Part shown: positions 17,156 to 30,000 of the stretch, one piece after another
How the letters are laid out: each line of letters opens with the position of its first letter
Position numbering within the stretch: the first letter of the stretch is position 1
Assembly (NCBI RefSeq): GCF_000308855.1
Contig: NZ_BAGM01000023.1
Location: 1-43,147 of the forward strand
Source: Nocardia veterana NBRC 100344
Lineage (GTDB): Bacteria; Actinomycetota; Actinomycetes; Mycobacteriales; Mycobacteriaceae
Length of the DNA: 43,147 nucleotides
Direction: 5' to 3'
Program-made: the position numbers and the translations under genes
Notes under the pieces: model-generated
Seen by the model: the letters and a program-made list of their open reading frames with translations, nothing else
The model's database searches: none
What the model was told of the DNA's origin: nothing

Positions 17156-17479
17156 ATGGCCGACAGGTTGGAAGCGGAAGCCGAACTGTTCCGCAAGGCC
17201 GCTTATCGGACCGGTGATGTCCGCGACCGGATCAACAACGTGCTGAACACCTTGCGGGCGAATCTCGCCGCCCGCGGAAACCCCTGGGGCACGGACTCGA
17301 TCGGCCATCAGTTCGCGCACGGCGCCGGTGGCGAGGGCGGCTACCTCGACTCCAAGAAGAATATGATTCAGGGCGCGGAGAACGTCGCGGGGACGATGGA
17401 CAGCTTCCATCAGGGGCAGATCAAGAGCGCCGAATACCTGGAGAGCATGGAACGCCGCAACCGCGACGGCTTCCGGTGA
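17156..17479 (+). CDS. WXG100-like ESX secreted protein
   Basis: A 107-residue, mostly helical protein of WXG100 size: an N-terminal helix (LEAEAELFRKAAYRTGDVRD), a helix ending in LAARG, a turn NPWGTDSIG with W44-G45 in place of the W-x-G turn, then a second helix (NMIQGAENVAGTMDSFHQGQ). Proteins of this kind are exported as helical-hairpin dimers by type VII systems. A GGAGGGAGGGAG site precedes the ATG. It is the first gene of the operon, 19 bases before the YbaB-like gene, and probably pairs with or guides the giant protein, as EsxE/EsxF do upstream of CpnT in M. tuberculosis. Confidence 0.75.
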   Translation: MADRLEAEAELFRKAAYRTGDVRDRINNVLNTLRANLAARGNPWGTDSIGHQFAHGAGGEGGYLDSKKNMIQGAENVAGTMDSFHQGQIKSAEYLESMERRNRDGFR

Positions 17480-17498
17480 CGCGAGGCATCTCGACCCC

Positions 17499-17999
17499 AT
17501 GACGAACGAGCGTGCCAAGAACGATCTGGCCGGCATCATCGACAGCGCGGAGGAACAGCTGCGCACCATCGCCCGGCTGCAACACGAGCGGGCCCGATTG
17601 ACCGCCAGCGCAACGGTTTCCGGTAAACGCGTCACCGTCACCGTGAACGCCGACAACACGGTGGTGGAGACCAGATTCGGCCCGAATATCGAGGATCTGA
17701 GCTACAGCGAGATCGCCAAGGCCGTGACCGAGGCGGCCCAGCAGGCGGCCGCCGAGCTGGCGCGCCGGACGCAGGAACTGTTCGCGCCCTTGCAGGCGCA
17801 GCGGGCCCGGATGCCGAAGCTCACCGATCTGGTCGAGGGCATGCCGGATCTGCGTCTGCCGGAGGCGCCACCGGTGTCCAACGCAGGGCCCAATGCACCG
17901 GAGCGGCAGCGGGATTCGGGCGCCGGCGGCTTCGCCGATGCCGAGACCTTCGAGCACCGGAACACCCGTGGCGGTGGGATCACCGACTCCAGTTGGTGA
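17499..17999 (+). CDS. YbaB/EbfC-family protein
   Basis: A 166-residue protein: a helix at 5-35 (DLAGIIDSAEEQLRTIARLQ), a beta segment with TASATVSGKRVTVTVNADN and VVETRFGPNIEDLSYSEIAK, then a second helix (AVTEAAQQAAAELARRTQEL), and a flexible Pro/Gly-rich tail ending in W. This is the YbaB/EbfC fold, repeatedly found inside ESX substrate clusters. Standard YbaB proteins bind DNA; the role of the ESX-linked versions is not settled and may be chaperone-like. It sits between the WXG100 gene and the giant gene, 17 bases before the latter. Confidence 0.7.
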   Translation: MTNERAKNDLAGIIDSAEEQLRTIARLQHERARLTASATVSGKRVTVTVNADNTVVETRFGPNIEDLSYSEIAKAVTEAAQQAAAELARRTQELFAPLQAQRARMPKLTDLVEGMPDLRLPEAPPVSNAGPNAPERQRDSGAGGFADAETFEHRNTRGGGITDSSW

Positions 18000-18016
18000 G
18001 TACCGGGTAACCCGGC

Positions 18017-21000
18017 ATGGCAGTCGAATTACCCGGTCCCCTCCAGCATCTGGGCTGGCTGGTCGGGATGGAGTGGCCGAACGGCAACGAAGACCAGATG
18101 TGGCTGCTGGCCCAGGACTGGAAGGCGGCCGCCGCGGAACTCCGCGACATCATCCCCGATATCGAGGACGCAAAAAGCGCCACCCACAAGGCGTATCCGA
18201 CCGGTGACGGTGCCGACGAGCAGATGCGGGCCTTCGACAGCCTGCTGAAGGGCGACGGCGGGGAGAGCGACCAGTCGCTCGGACATCTGGCGAAGCTCTT
18301 CGACGATGTCGGCGAATCCGCCGACGGGGTCGGCACCGAGATCGAGTACGGCAAGTTGATGTACAAGTCGTCACTCGTGCTCCTGGCGGCGGAAATCGCT
18401 GCGGCGTGGATCTTTCCGCCCACGGCACCGGCGGCGGAGGCGGCCGCGATCGCGATCACGCGGGTCGCTGTCCGGCTCATCGGCGAGCGGCTCGCCTCCG
18501 CGATCCTGCAGCGTATGGCGCGCCTCGCCGGATCGAAGGTGATGCAGTTCCTGCTGCGCCACGTCGTGCTGAACACGGTGCTGATGACCGGCCAGGACTA
18601 CGCGATCCAGCAGTGGCAGCTCGACCACGGGCATCGCAAGGAGATCGACTGGAACCGGATCCGGACGACGGCCGTCGCCGCGGCGGCCGGCGGCGTGGCG
18701 GGTGGGCCGGTCAGCCATGTCCTGGGCAAGGCGCTCGGCGCGCAGGAACGGACGTGGGCGCGCTACCTCACCCATATGGTGGCCGGTGAGGTCAACGCCT
18801 TCACCGGCATCGTCGTCGCCAACGGCGGCATACCCAGCCATCTCGACTGGCGGATGTTCACCGGGGCCGCGGCTGCGCCGCTGCTGTCCGGGCGCAACCG
18901 CGAGTCGGCGCATTCCTTCTACAACAACCGGAAATCGTCGTATTTCAACCGGGACCCGTTCGGCAGTCGGATGAACGACGTGCTCGGCCGGGACGTTTTC
19001 AAAGTCGGGGAGCCGCAGGCCGCGCCGGCCGCCGGGCCGGGGCGTGCGGGCGACGGTACGGCACCGCACAGCGGCGTGGATGCCGGAGCGAACGGGCGGC
19101 GGGCCGATCCGTCCATGACGGTCGGCGCGCGACCGGCCGATATCGGGGCACGGGCGGACGGCGGCAGCGGGCGGGTGGTCTCCGAATCGCCCGGCGGGAG
19201 TGAGCATTCGGGTGCGGCGGTACGTGATCCCGGTGCACGGCAGGAGACGGTACCCCCCGGCGAAGGCCGGCGTGGCCCGGAAACCGTTGGCGCGGGCGAC
19301 GATCCGAGAGCACGAACGAGCGAGCAGGCGCCCGGAAGTGCGGAGCAGTCCCGGGCGCCGCTCGCGGCACATCCGGAATCGCAGGCCCGATCGGTGGAGG
19401 AGATCCCGGCAACCGACCATCCCGTATCGGACGGGCCGCGTGCCGGCGAATCGCCCGTGCGGTCCGCGGAGCCGGAACACTCCGTCCCCGAGAGTCGTTC
19501 CGAAATGCCTGCCGGACACCAGGATTCCACCGCGGTGGGCGAGCGAGCCCACGTCGAGCCGGCGGGCCACCACGAGACACAGACGTCCACCCGTACGGAC
19601 CCGGCTGCACATACGGACACAGCCGTGGTGCGCGCCGGCGAATCGGAGGCGGGAGTTGCTCGCCCCGAGGACGGTTCGCCGCAGCGCGAGGCGGCGCAAC
19701 GACCGGCCGAATCCGCTCCGACCACCGCACCGCACGCGCCGGCCGAGACCCGCACAACTCAACCGCCGTCCGAAGCGCGCGGTGGGAGGACGGAGCCCGC
19801 GCGTCTCGCCGGCGACCCGAGGGGCAGATCGACACCACTCGCCGCATCGCCACGCGGCGAGATCCGGATGGGGCCGGAGAGCAGGGACCCGGGCCTGCGT
19901 GCCGGCGACGGCAGCGCCGAGGTGCCGTGGGCCCGGGAGGGCGAGCAGCCGGACGGGGCGCGCGGGGGCGGCGAGAGGCGGGAAGAATCTCGACCGCTGC
20001 CCGAAAAGCCCAGCAGCACAACGGATAACGTCCCCCGCGCCGCGGCCGCCGGACGGTCCGAACCGATCCGCCTCGAGGCGGGGGTGCAGGCGCGCGCGGG
20101 TGCACCGGAGCGGAACGCCGAGCCGAACGAACACCACCGGCCGGAGGATGCGGTGGTTCCGGCACTGCCGGTCGAGGTCCATCCGGTGGGTGAGGCACGG
20201 CCGATGGACCGCATCGGTGCGCGTCCCGAACCCGAACCCGGCCGGGAGGGTCCGTCGCCGGGGGAGGACCGGGTGCCGACGTCGCGTGCCGATGCGATGC
20301 GCGCCAACCGACCCGACGACATACCGGCGTCGATGTGGGATCGGATCGCCGACGGGGTCGCGTTCAACGAGACCCGGGAGCCGTACTACGCCGAGCGTGA
20401 CGGCGGCAACGAGATCATCCTGACCAACGGGAAAATTCTCGACTCGTATGTCCCGGACACGGAGATCGTCTCCCGCAAACACACTCAACTGCTGGAGGTG
20501 CAGCCCGAGACCGCGCGTGCCTACCTGCGCGAGATCGACAACAAATACGCGCCGGGGACACGGATCGAGGACACCCCGCACAATCGGGCCGAACTTCCGG
20601 GGGTGGACTTCGCCGATCCGCTGCGCGGCGACAAGATTCTGGAGGTACCGCCGCAGCGGAATCCGCCCCCCAGACAGATCCTGGAACTGGCGGACCGGCT
20701 CGACATCACCATCCGCGACAGCGAGGGCCGGATCTACACCGTCGATGATGCCCTGCCCGATACCGCCCGGCGCGGCCCGAACGCCGAGATGCCACCCGAA
20801 AATCGCGGCCGCTGCGCGGATCTGGCCCTTCGCCTGATCAAGCGGCTCACCAGCAGCGAGTGGATCCACCCGATCGACCGTGAGGTCGGCCTGGACGGGA
20901 TGACCGTCCGGGAGGTCGAGACGGCCGCCGGTGGGCAGCTGCGCGAATATCCGCGCGGGCACGACGAGATCGCGCGCCTGGTGTTGAAGATGAAGCACGG

Positions 21001-24000
21001 GTCCTCGGCGCTGATCGTCGACGAATACCACGCCTACGCCGACGAACACGGCGTGGGCGCGCACGCGTATGCGCTGGTCAACGAGCACGGAGTACTGCGG
21101 GTCCGCGATCCCGGAGCCGGTCTCGAGCACGGATACCCGCCGTCGGTGCCGCGCGAACTGGCGGCCACCCACGCCATCCTCTTCGACGAGAACGGCAAGC
21201 CGGTGCATCCGCTCGGCAGTGGCGCCCGCACCGAGTCCGGGCCGCACCCGAACGGCCGGGGGCCGCGGACCCGGGTCGGTTTGTCGCTCGACGAACATTC
21301 CGGGCAGATCCGGGACCTGTTGGGCCGCACCGAAACCGGCCGCCGGGTGCTGTCCGTCTTCGACGGCGGGCCCGTGCGCGAAGTGTACGAGGCGCGCAGT
21401 GACGCGGGCGATCGGCACGGCGAACTCCGTCGCGAGGACCTCACCGCGGTGGCCTTCACCGAGGGACGCGGCCACATCGATCAGTCGTTGAGCCTGGCGC
21501 ACGAGTCGGCGCATGCCGAATATCTGGCCGACGGACGCACTGCCAACGGGCATGCCCGGTCGATGCCGCGCGACGAATTCATCCGCCTGATGACCCATGA
21601 GGAGGCGGTGGGGACCGGCCGCCGGCTGCGCCTGGCGATGGAGTTCCGCGACCTCGGCCTCGAGGTCACCGAACATCCACTCGAGGCGCTGTACCGGGAG
21701 ACGTTCGAGCGTGCACTGGGCGAGGCGCCGGCGCACCTGAGCGCCGAGCGGGCACGCGAGGCGGCGCACGACGCGGCCGTACAGGCGCTGCACGAGCGGC
21801 TCGTCACGCACGAGTGGGCCGATGGCGAAACCTACGGCGAGTTCTACGGCCGAGTGTGGGACGAGGCCCGTACCGGGGGCGATGTGCCGGGCGTCCGGCA
21901 CGATCCGAGCAGCCCCGAGGTGGCCGGGCGTCTGCGCGCCCGGGCCCTCGATCGGCAAGCGGCCCAACTGCATCTGCGGGAGACCGATACTCGGCTGCAG
22001 CGGTCCGCCCGCGAAGCGGGGTTCGATCCGACCGCAAGCCGGGAGGTACTGCAGCATCGGGTCGACGAGCGGCTGGCGCGGATCGCTGCGGAACTGGCGT
22101 GGGCGCCGGGCGGGGACCGGGAGGCGCACCTGCTCCGGGAGCGGCACGCGTTGCGTGCACTCTCCGATCTCGCGGACCACCGGCAGCTCGCCGAGGTCGA
22201 ATTCGATCGGGCGGATGCGGCGACGGCGCGTACCGCGGCCCGGGACGTCCTGGAGACCCGGGTGCGCGACCATCCCGGGGCGATACTTCTCGACGATCAT
22301 GTGGCGCTGCTCCCCGGCGAACCGGACCGCATCGTGGTCGCCGCCGCCCCCGGCGACCACCGCCGTGTCCTGGATCTGGCGCGCACCGATCCCGAGGTCG
22401 CCGAGCAGTTGGACCGGCCCGGTGTGGTGCGCGAATATCTCGATGTCGCAACCGATCACGGCGGCCGGGTGCGGGTGGCCGCGATCGCCGAACCCGAGCA
22501 TGCCGGAACCGAACGCGCGCAGCCGATCGCACCGCGCGAGCTGGTGGCGCGCGCCACCACCGAGCGCCTCGCGCGCATCCGGGAACGACTCCGCCGGGTC
22601 GAGACCGGGGACTGGGCCGACCGCGTTCTGACCGACCGTCGCGTGGAGATCGTGCACAGCGTGTCGGAGCGGCCCGGATATCGCCCCGCGGAGAACCGGC
22701 TGGTCCTCGACCCGGGCGCCTCCGACGCCGACCATCTGCGCGAACTGGTGCACGCCGCCGTCCACGCCGAGGCCGCGCATCAGGGCGAGAGCCCAGGGGC
22801 CGTCGCCCGGGCACAGCTGCCCCCGCAGGACTACGCGAAGCGGATGCTCGACGAGGAGACCGTCGCGCACGTGATGGAAGCGAAGGCGATGCGGCAGCTG
22901 CGCGAGGCCGGCGTCGTCGTCCCCGACACGCGTCTGCAGCGGGTGTTCGACAGGGCGTTCGATCGGTGGACCGAGCACTGGGCGAACAGCGACCTGTCGC
23001 CGGAGGAGATCCGGCAGCGGGTCGACGACAAGCTCGTCGCCGCGCTGGAGCCCGAGGTGGCCAGGCATATCACCGCGTCCGGTGAAACCTACGGCGAGAT
23101 CTACCGCAAGGCTGCCGAACAGGCGCAGGGCACGGAACACGGCGCATCGCAAGGGGATACGCGCCGCAGTGGCTGGACCGAACCCGAAATGCCCGGCGCC
23201 GGACTGCATCCCGGCCGTCCGCCCCGGCCGGCCGACCGGTCCGCGGGCCAGGTGTGGGCCCTGCTGCGGCACACCGAAGCCGGGCGGGAGGCGCAGGATG
23301 CGCTGCGCGCGGCCGGCGCCGAGGTGCGATTCGGTGAGTTCGGGGAACGACCACTCGAACCGGACACTTTCAACGGCCGGACGATGGACGTCTTCGTCGA
23401 TACCGCGAACCGCTCCCGGACCGAGCAGGGCGCCGCCGTGGTGCGGATGGCCGCCCTGGCCGACGCCGTGCGCGACGGCCGGCTGGAAGTGCTGCCCGGT
23501 CGCATCCGCGAGCTGGGGCGCGACGCGTATGTCGAGGCCCACCTACGGGCGACGGCCGAGGGGATCGGCCGGCAAGCCGAATTCCACCGCGAGCTGGAGC
23601 GTCAGGGCGTCGACACCGAGGGCGGACCGCTGCACGACCTCGTGGACGCGGAGGTCCGCAAGGCCCTCGAATCGGCCTACCTCGAGGCCTACGACCGCGC
23701 GACCGACGCCGCGCGGCAGCACGACTCGCAGATCGATCCGCGGCGGTTGCGGGCGATCGGGCGCACCGCGGGGGTCGACGCGCTGCTGTCGAGCCATCTG
23801 TTCGACGCACCGGACGGCAGCTCGGCACACCGCCTGGAGGCGGGCCGGATCTGGGATGCACACCAGCGGCCCACGGCCCCCGACGGAATGCGCGAATACG
23901 CACCCTCCTCGGAGGAGGCGGCTCGGCGCCTGCAACATCTGGTTCGGGAACAGGCCGCCGTCGGCCGCGAGTTGCGGTATGTGGAAACCGATTTCGATCG

Positions 24001-27000
24001 GGTCACGCAGCGGCTGGAGGAACGAAACAGCCTGGTGGTACAGCCCGAACACACTCGGCGCGGGATCGCGGAGCAGCTGTACCGGCGGGTGCCGGACCGA
24101 TCCGGGGCGAACGGCCACGACCTGCGCGTACTGTCCGATCTGGGTGAGCGGCACGCCCGGCTCCAGGCCGAGAACGGACGGATCGTCGCGGCGATCGAGC
24201 GGGCCGTCGGTCGCGATCTCGCGGCGGGCGTCTTGCCCGGTGGGGCCGACCCGCGGGTGCGGGTGCACGGTGACGAGTCGGGCATCGTCTACTACGCCCA
24301 CGACGAGTCGGGGCCGCTCTGGCGGGACGCGCCCGAAACACCGCGGCCCGATCCGGAACGGTCGGCGCTGTGGGCCGACGACGGCACCGCGGGCGGGTTC
24401 GACCACACGCGGGAACAGCTGCACCGCGACGAAATCGGGCTCTGGGCACTGGATGTGCTGGAGCGCAACGGTATCGAGATCCGATACACCACCGATCCGG
24501 AGGCCTCGTATCGCGGGCCGGCGGCGGGCGGCGACGGCCCGTCCCGGGTGGAGCAGGGCGACTGGGGCCGCTACGACCACGCGACCCGGACGGTCGTGCT
24601 GGATCCCGCAATGCCGCCGCGGCATCAGGCCGCGGCGCTCGTGCGCGCGGCTCGGCTGTCGGAACTTCATCAGGACGTGATCCGGGAGCGGGCCACGCTG
24701 CCACGCGAGGAGTACATCGAACTGATGTGCCGGCGCCAGGCCGATGCCGAGGCTCTCGCCTTCGCCTTCGATGACCGGCTCTCGTCTCGCAGTGAACAGG
24801 ACGCGGTCGAGGGCCTGCGGGATCCGCTGGCCGACACCTACGCGGAGGCGCGTTCGGAGGGATTGCGGCTGGCGGAGAAGGCCTTCCGCAAGGGCCCGGA
24901 CCTCGAGTGGGGCGCCACGCACGGCGCCGCGCACCGGGCCGGCGTCGAGGCCGTGTACCGGCATCTCGCCGATCGCGGACCGGTGATCGACGGTCGCGGC
25001 TATCCGGATGTGTTCGGTGCGGAATGGGATCTCGCCCGGGGAATCCGGCCCGGAGATGCCGAGCTGCCCCCGATGCTTCCCGACCACCGCCCGGCGGCGG
25101 CCGAGCAGCGCAGCCATCAGTACGCGGAAGAGATCCGGGCCTTCCGGGAGCTGCGCGAATCGAATCGGTACCACCCGGTCGGCCCGGCGGAGCGGGCCTA
25201 CACCGAGGCCTACGACAAGGCGTTGCGCAAGGCGGCCGGAGCCGTTGCGCGCGCTGCCGATCCGGCCGCGGTCGGCTCGTCCGAGGAACTCGCGCACGAA
25301 GCCGGCCGGCGGGCGGTGCGTCGCTATCTCGACAAGGTCGGCCTGCGGGAGGCGGAAATCGCCTTCGACGTCGTGCGCGCGCACGGCGACCACGGGCCGC
25401 ACTGGGGCTATGCGGAGCCTCCGCGCGAGGCGTCCGCCCGGGTCCGGCCATCGGAGGCCGTCGGACCCGAGCTGTCGCGGCGGGCCCTCGATGCCGAATT
25501 GCAGCGCAGGCCGGGCGGCGTGGCGCTGACCGATCGGGTCGCTCGCTATCCGGCCGACCCGGCCAACGGGCACCGGACCCCGAGTCTGGTCGTGATGGCA
25601 CCCAGGGGAGGCCATATCGATGCGTTGCACGAGCTGGCCCGCACCCATCCGGAACACGAGAATGTGCTCTGGGACGGCTCGCATCGACTGCTGTACCGCA
25701 GCGTCGACGCCGGGCCCGAGGGTGAACCCGTCGTGCGCGATATCTCGGCGGAGGTGGCCGAGGGCGCCTACCGCGCGCCGAGCCGGGAGGATGCGGTCGG
25801 GCAGCTGCTGTCCCACTATCTGGAGTATCGCCGGGACGGCCGGACCCGGCTCGGCTTCGGCGACTGGTTGCGCGGCCTCGGTGACGAGGTGTTCTACAGT
25901 CGGGCCGACGCCAAACGCGTCTGGGGAAACGAGGCGCTCGACGGGCAGGTCGAGCAGGGCGCTCTGCGACACGACTTCCTCGCCGTGGCGTTGCGCACCG
26001 CGGATCCGGCGGCCGTCGCCCCGCATCCGCGGGAGGTGATGAACCGGCTGCGGACGCGACGTCTGCCCGTACCGGTGGATCGGTACGGCGGCCCGCTGAT
26101 CGACGGCCCGAAACGCCTGCGGACCGTCGAGGTCGGCGGTGCGCGACTGGAACTGTGGCTGGCGCCCGACGGTACGGGCCGATGGCGCGTGCCGGCGCCC
26201 AGCGGCGCGGGAACCGTGCCCGATATCCTCGCGCGCCAGTTCGAAGGGATGTCGGACAGCAATCCCGATCGGCTGGCCGAGCGGGTGGGCAAGATCCTGG
26301 ACAACCCCAGAGCGGAACTGGATCCGGCCCGGGCGTCGAGAGGGTGGCGAGCCCGCATCTCGGAGCGTTTCGGGCCGGAGCGGGGCGGCGACCTCAGCCA
26401 GCGCGGCGAGCGGCCGATCGACTTGCCGGAGTTCGCGCCTGCGGAGCGCGAACACGGTGCGGGAGAGGGGAATTCGGCCGATCGGCGGGTGGGTTCCCGT
26501 CCGCCCGAGGGTGCGGACCGGCCCGAGGTGCGCCGGTACACCGTCGAGGTCGATGGGCAGCGGCTCGAGATCGAGGTGGTCCGTCGCGACGGCGGAGGTT
26601 GGGTGGCCCGTCCGGACCGAGCGCCGGAGCGGACCCCCGCGAAGGCCGAAGCGTCGGCACCGGTGGATCGCGGCGACATGCACTGGGTGCGGCGGCGCCT
26701 GAGCACCGGTTACCCCGGTCACAACCCGAAGTATCCGTCCGGGTCCGGTCAGGACGGTGACTATCAGAAGGCGATGGCCAAGGATCTCGGCCATGTGCTC
26801 GACTACAACCCGCTCGAGCACCTGCCGTCCGAGGCGAAGGTCAATCCGATTCGCATCCTCAAGGAGGGTGCGACGATGTGGAAGAGCCGCGAGCATATTC
26901 CGGGCCTCAAACATCTGACCGCGCGCGTGGAACCGCTTGCGGGCGAGCATGTTCCGATGCGCACGCGCGACGGCGGCGAATACGAGCCCTGGTACAGCGA

Positions 27001-30000
27001 TGTGGACGCCGAGGCGCTGCGGGCCCAGCAGCGGGAGGTGGCGGGCGGCCCGCTGAAGGCCTTCCTCAACTGGCTGCGCGGTACTTCGCCGCGTGGGGTG
27101 CATCCGCTCGAAGTCGAGGAGCTGCTCGGGTACGTCGAGGCGGCCCAGCACAACGAAACCCTCGCGGTGACATCGGAACATCGGCCGGTGGTCGACCCCG
27201 GACCGTTCATCGGCCCGGAACATCCGGCGCCGCCGCCGGAATGGGCGCGCGATCTCGCGGATACCGTTCGGGACAACGAGATTCGTGCCGAGGAGATCCG
27301 CTCGCTGGCACACGAGCTGGGTTTCGACATGCCGGATTCGACGCACGAATCCATGCGCCGCGCCGCGGATGTGCTGGAGTACCTGAACATTCGGCGCGCC
27401 GGTGTCATCGAGGGGTTGGCCGATGTCGCCCGCCGCTACCACGCGGAGAACGCGGCGATCCCGTACAGCCCGGAGGTCAGCTTCCTGGACCGGGACCCGC
27501 TCGGCCGGTTCCTCAAAGAGTTGATGCGGGCCGATCCGGACAACGGCAGGCCGGGACTACAGGAATGGGAGGGTGTCAACAACGGCGCCGAGAGCGGCCG
27601 GGACTGGCTGGACCTGCACGATGTCGATCCGGCGCTGCGCCGGGAGGCCGACGCGGAACAGGGGCCGGTGCTCGACCCGGAACGGCAGAAGCTCTTCGAG
27701 CACGCGCTACTGCGTGATCAGATCCGCGACGAACGGTCCACCTGGGCGCATCTGGCCGAGGCGGCGCTGTCCGAGCTGGGCGACAAACCACGGGTGGACG
27801 GTCTGCTCGACGGGATGCGCGAGCAGGTGCGGGAACAGGCGGACCAGGTCGCCCGATTCCGCGCGCGGGTCGCCGAATTCCTCGGGGCGGATTCGGGGGA
27901 GCGGGTCGTCTTCGTCGACGGCGAGTCGCCGCGGTTGAAGGTGGTGGACGGACAGGGCAATCACGACCAAGTGCTGGCGCGCGAGCTGGCCCGTGACCCG
28001 GATCTGGCCGCACGGGTGAACCGTGGCGCGGTGCGCGTCGATTACGTCGACGCGAGGGTGGATCGCGCGGGGAACCTGCGCCTCGTCGAACTCGGTGAAA
28101 CACAGACGCGGCACATCAGCACCGAGATCGCCGGCGACGAGGTGCACATGACGATGGTGCGGGATGCGGACGGGACGTGGCGGCTGGTCGCCGACCACGC
28201 CCCGGAGCAGCCGCGGCCTCGCACACCCGAGCCGGGCGGCGCACCGCGGCCGACCCACGAGGTCGAGGCCCAGTTGTCCGAGCTCGCCCGCAAGGTCGGC
28301 GTCGAGGATCCGGATCAACTCACCCCGCAATGGCTCGACGAGTTGCGGCGCGAGAATGCGGTGCGCGCCATCCAGATCGAAGCGCTGATGGACTATGCGC
28401 GCAGCAGCGATGCCATGGATTCGTTCCACGCCCTCCTGCATGCGCGCGACGGTCTGGCCCATGTGCTCGGCATCGATGCCCACGAACTGACCGCGCGGGG
28501 ATTGGCCGAGAGGATCGCCGACCGGTCGATCCGTAACGCGTTGCGCCGTCAGCAACTGGAATACCTCGCCGATTATGCGAAGCAATGCCGCAAGATCGAA
28601 TCCGGCGCCGCCGATGCCGCACATCGGCGCCTGGCCGAGGCGCTGGGCACCACGCGCGACGGCATCTCGCCGAACCGGCCCCGCAAGCATCCGGTGACCG
28701 GCGAGCCGATGCTGCGCATGCAGCGCGACCACGAGCAGCTCGGCCCGAGGAAGCTGCACCGTGCGCTGGCTCGGATGCTGCGACGCGATCCGGCCCGGGC
28801 GGTCGCCGCCCTCACTGAATACGCCGAGGCACTGGGCCGGATCGACCCGTTCACCGACGGCCTGCGGGTGGATCCGCGCACCGATCCGCGCGCGGCCGAC
28901 GGGGTGGCGCCCATGCATCACCCCGACGCGTTGGCGCATCTGCACGAGGTGATCGGGGACCTGGGGGATCGGGTGGGTCGCCTCGAGGGCCCCTCGGCCC
29001 GGCCCTCCACGGCACATTTCCCGACCACGGACGAGCCGAAGGGTAAGCCGCACGCCAACCGCGACTGGGCCCGGATCCTCGGTGTCGACATCACCGAAGC
29101 CGACAGCGCCAAGATCGCCAAGGTCTACGAGGACTACCGCGACGGCAAGATCGACAAACACGAGCGGCTCAGCCCCGAGAAGCTGGCCGAGGTACACCGG
29201 GAATTGCGCGCCGAAGTGCGCGAGCGGGCCGCCGACCTCGACACGCTGGAACACCTGACCCGGGAACTGCAGCGGGCACAGGACCGGGATCTCGCCGTGG
29301 CGCGGCAGGAACATATCCACGGACCTGCCGATGCCCTGGCCGCCGATCACGCGGCGGCGGTGCGCCGGCGTGATGGTGCGCGGGACGCGTTGGCCCGGGC
29401 GCTGGCCGAGGTGAATGCCGAGGGGCTGGGCCGGGATCGGGATTCCGGTGGTATGCGGGTGGGGATTTCGGAGGCGGAGCTGCGGCCGCGGCGCGAACCG
29501 GGCGAGCCGGTCGATCCGCGGGACCCGGGGCATGTTCGGACCTTGGACGAGACGATCGATTTCCTGCGGAGTCGGACGAAGCTTCTGGATCAGCAGGCGC
29601 AGTTCCAGCAGAAGGTGACGAACCTGGAAGACGCGGCTCGGGCTTTCCACGAGGCGCAGGCCCAGGTCACCCGACTGGAACAGGCCCTGGACCGGGTGCG
29701 CGACCCAGCCGAAACCCCGGCGCCGCGCGACACCGCGAACGATCCGGCCGCCACGGCGCGGCGCTCCGAAATCGACGCGCTGATCACGAAGCGGGACAAG
29801 GCATTCCACGATCGCGCCGTGGCCGAGGGTGAGCTGAACCGGGCCCGTCGCGGGCTCCCCATCGCCAACGACGAACTACGGCCGCGCCGCCGGCCGGGTG
29901 AGCCGGACGATCCGGCGGACCCGGACTACCGCCGCACCCTGGACGAGACGATCGACTATCTGCGCACCCGCGCGCGGCCGATCGACGAGCAGCGGCACTG

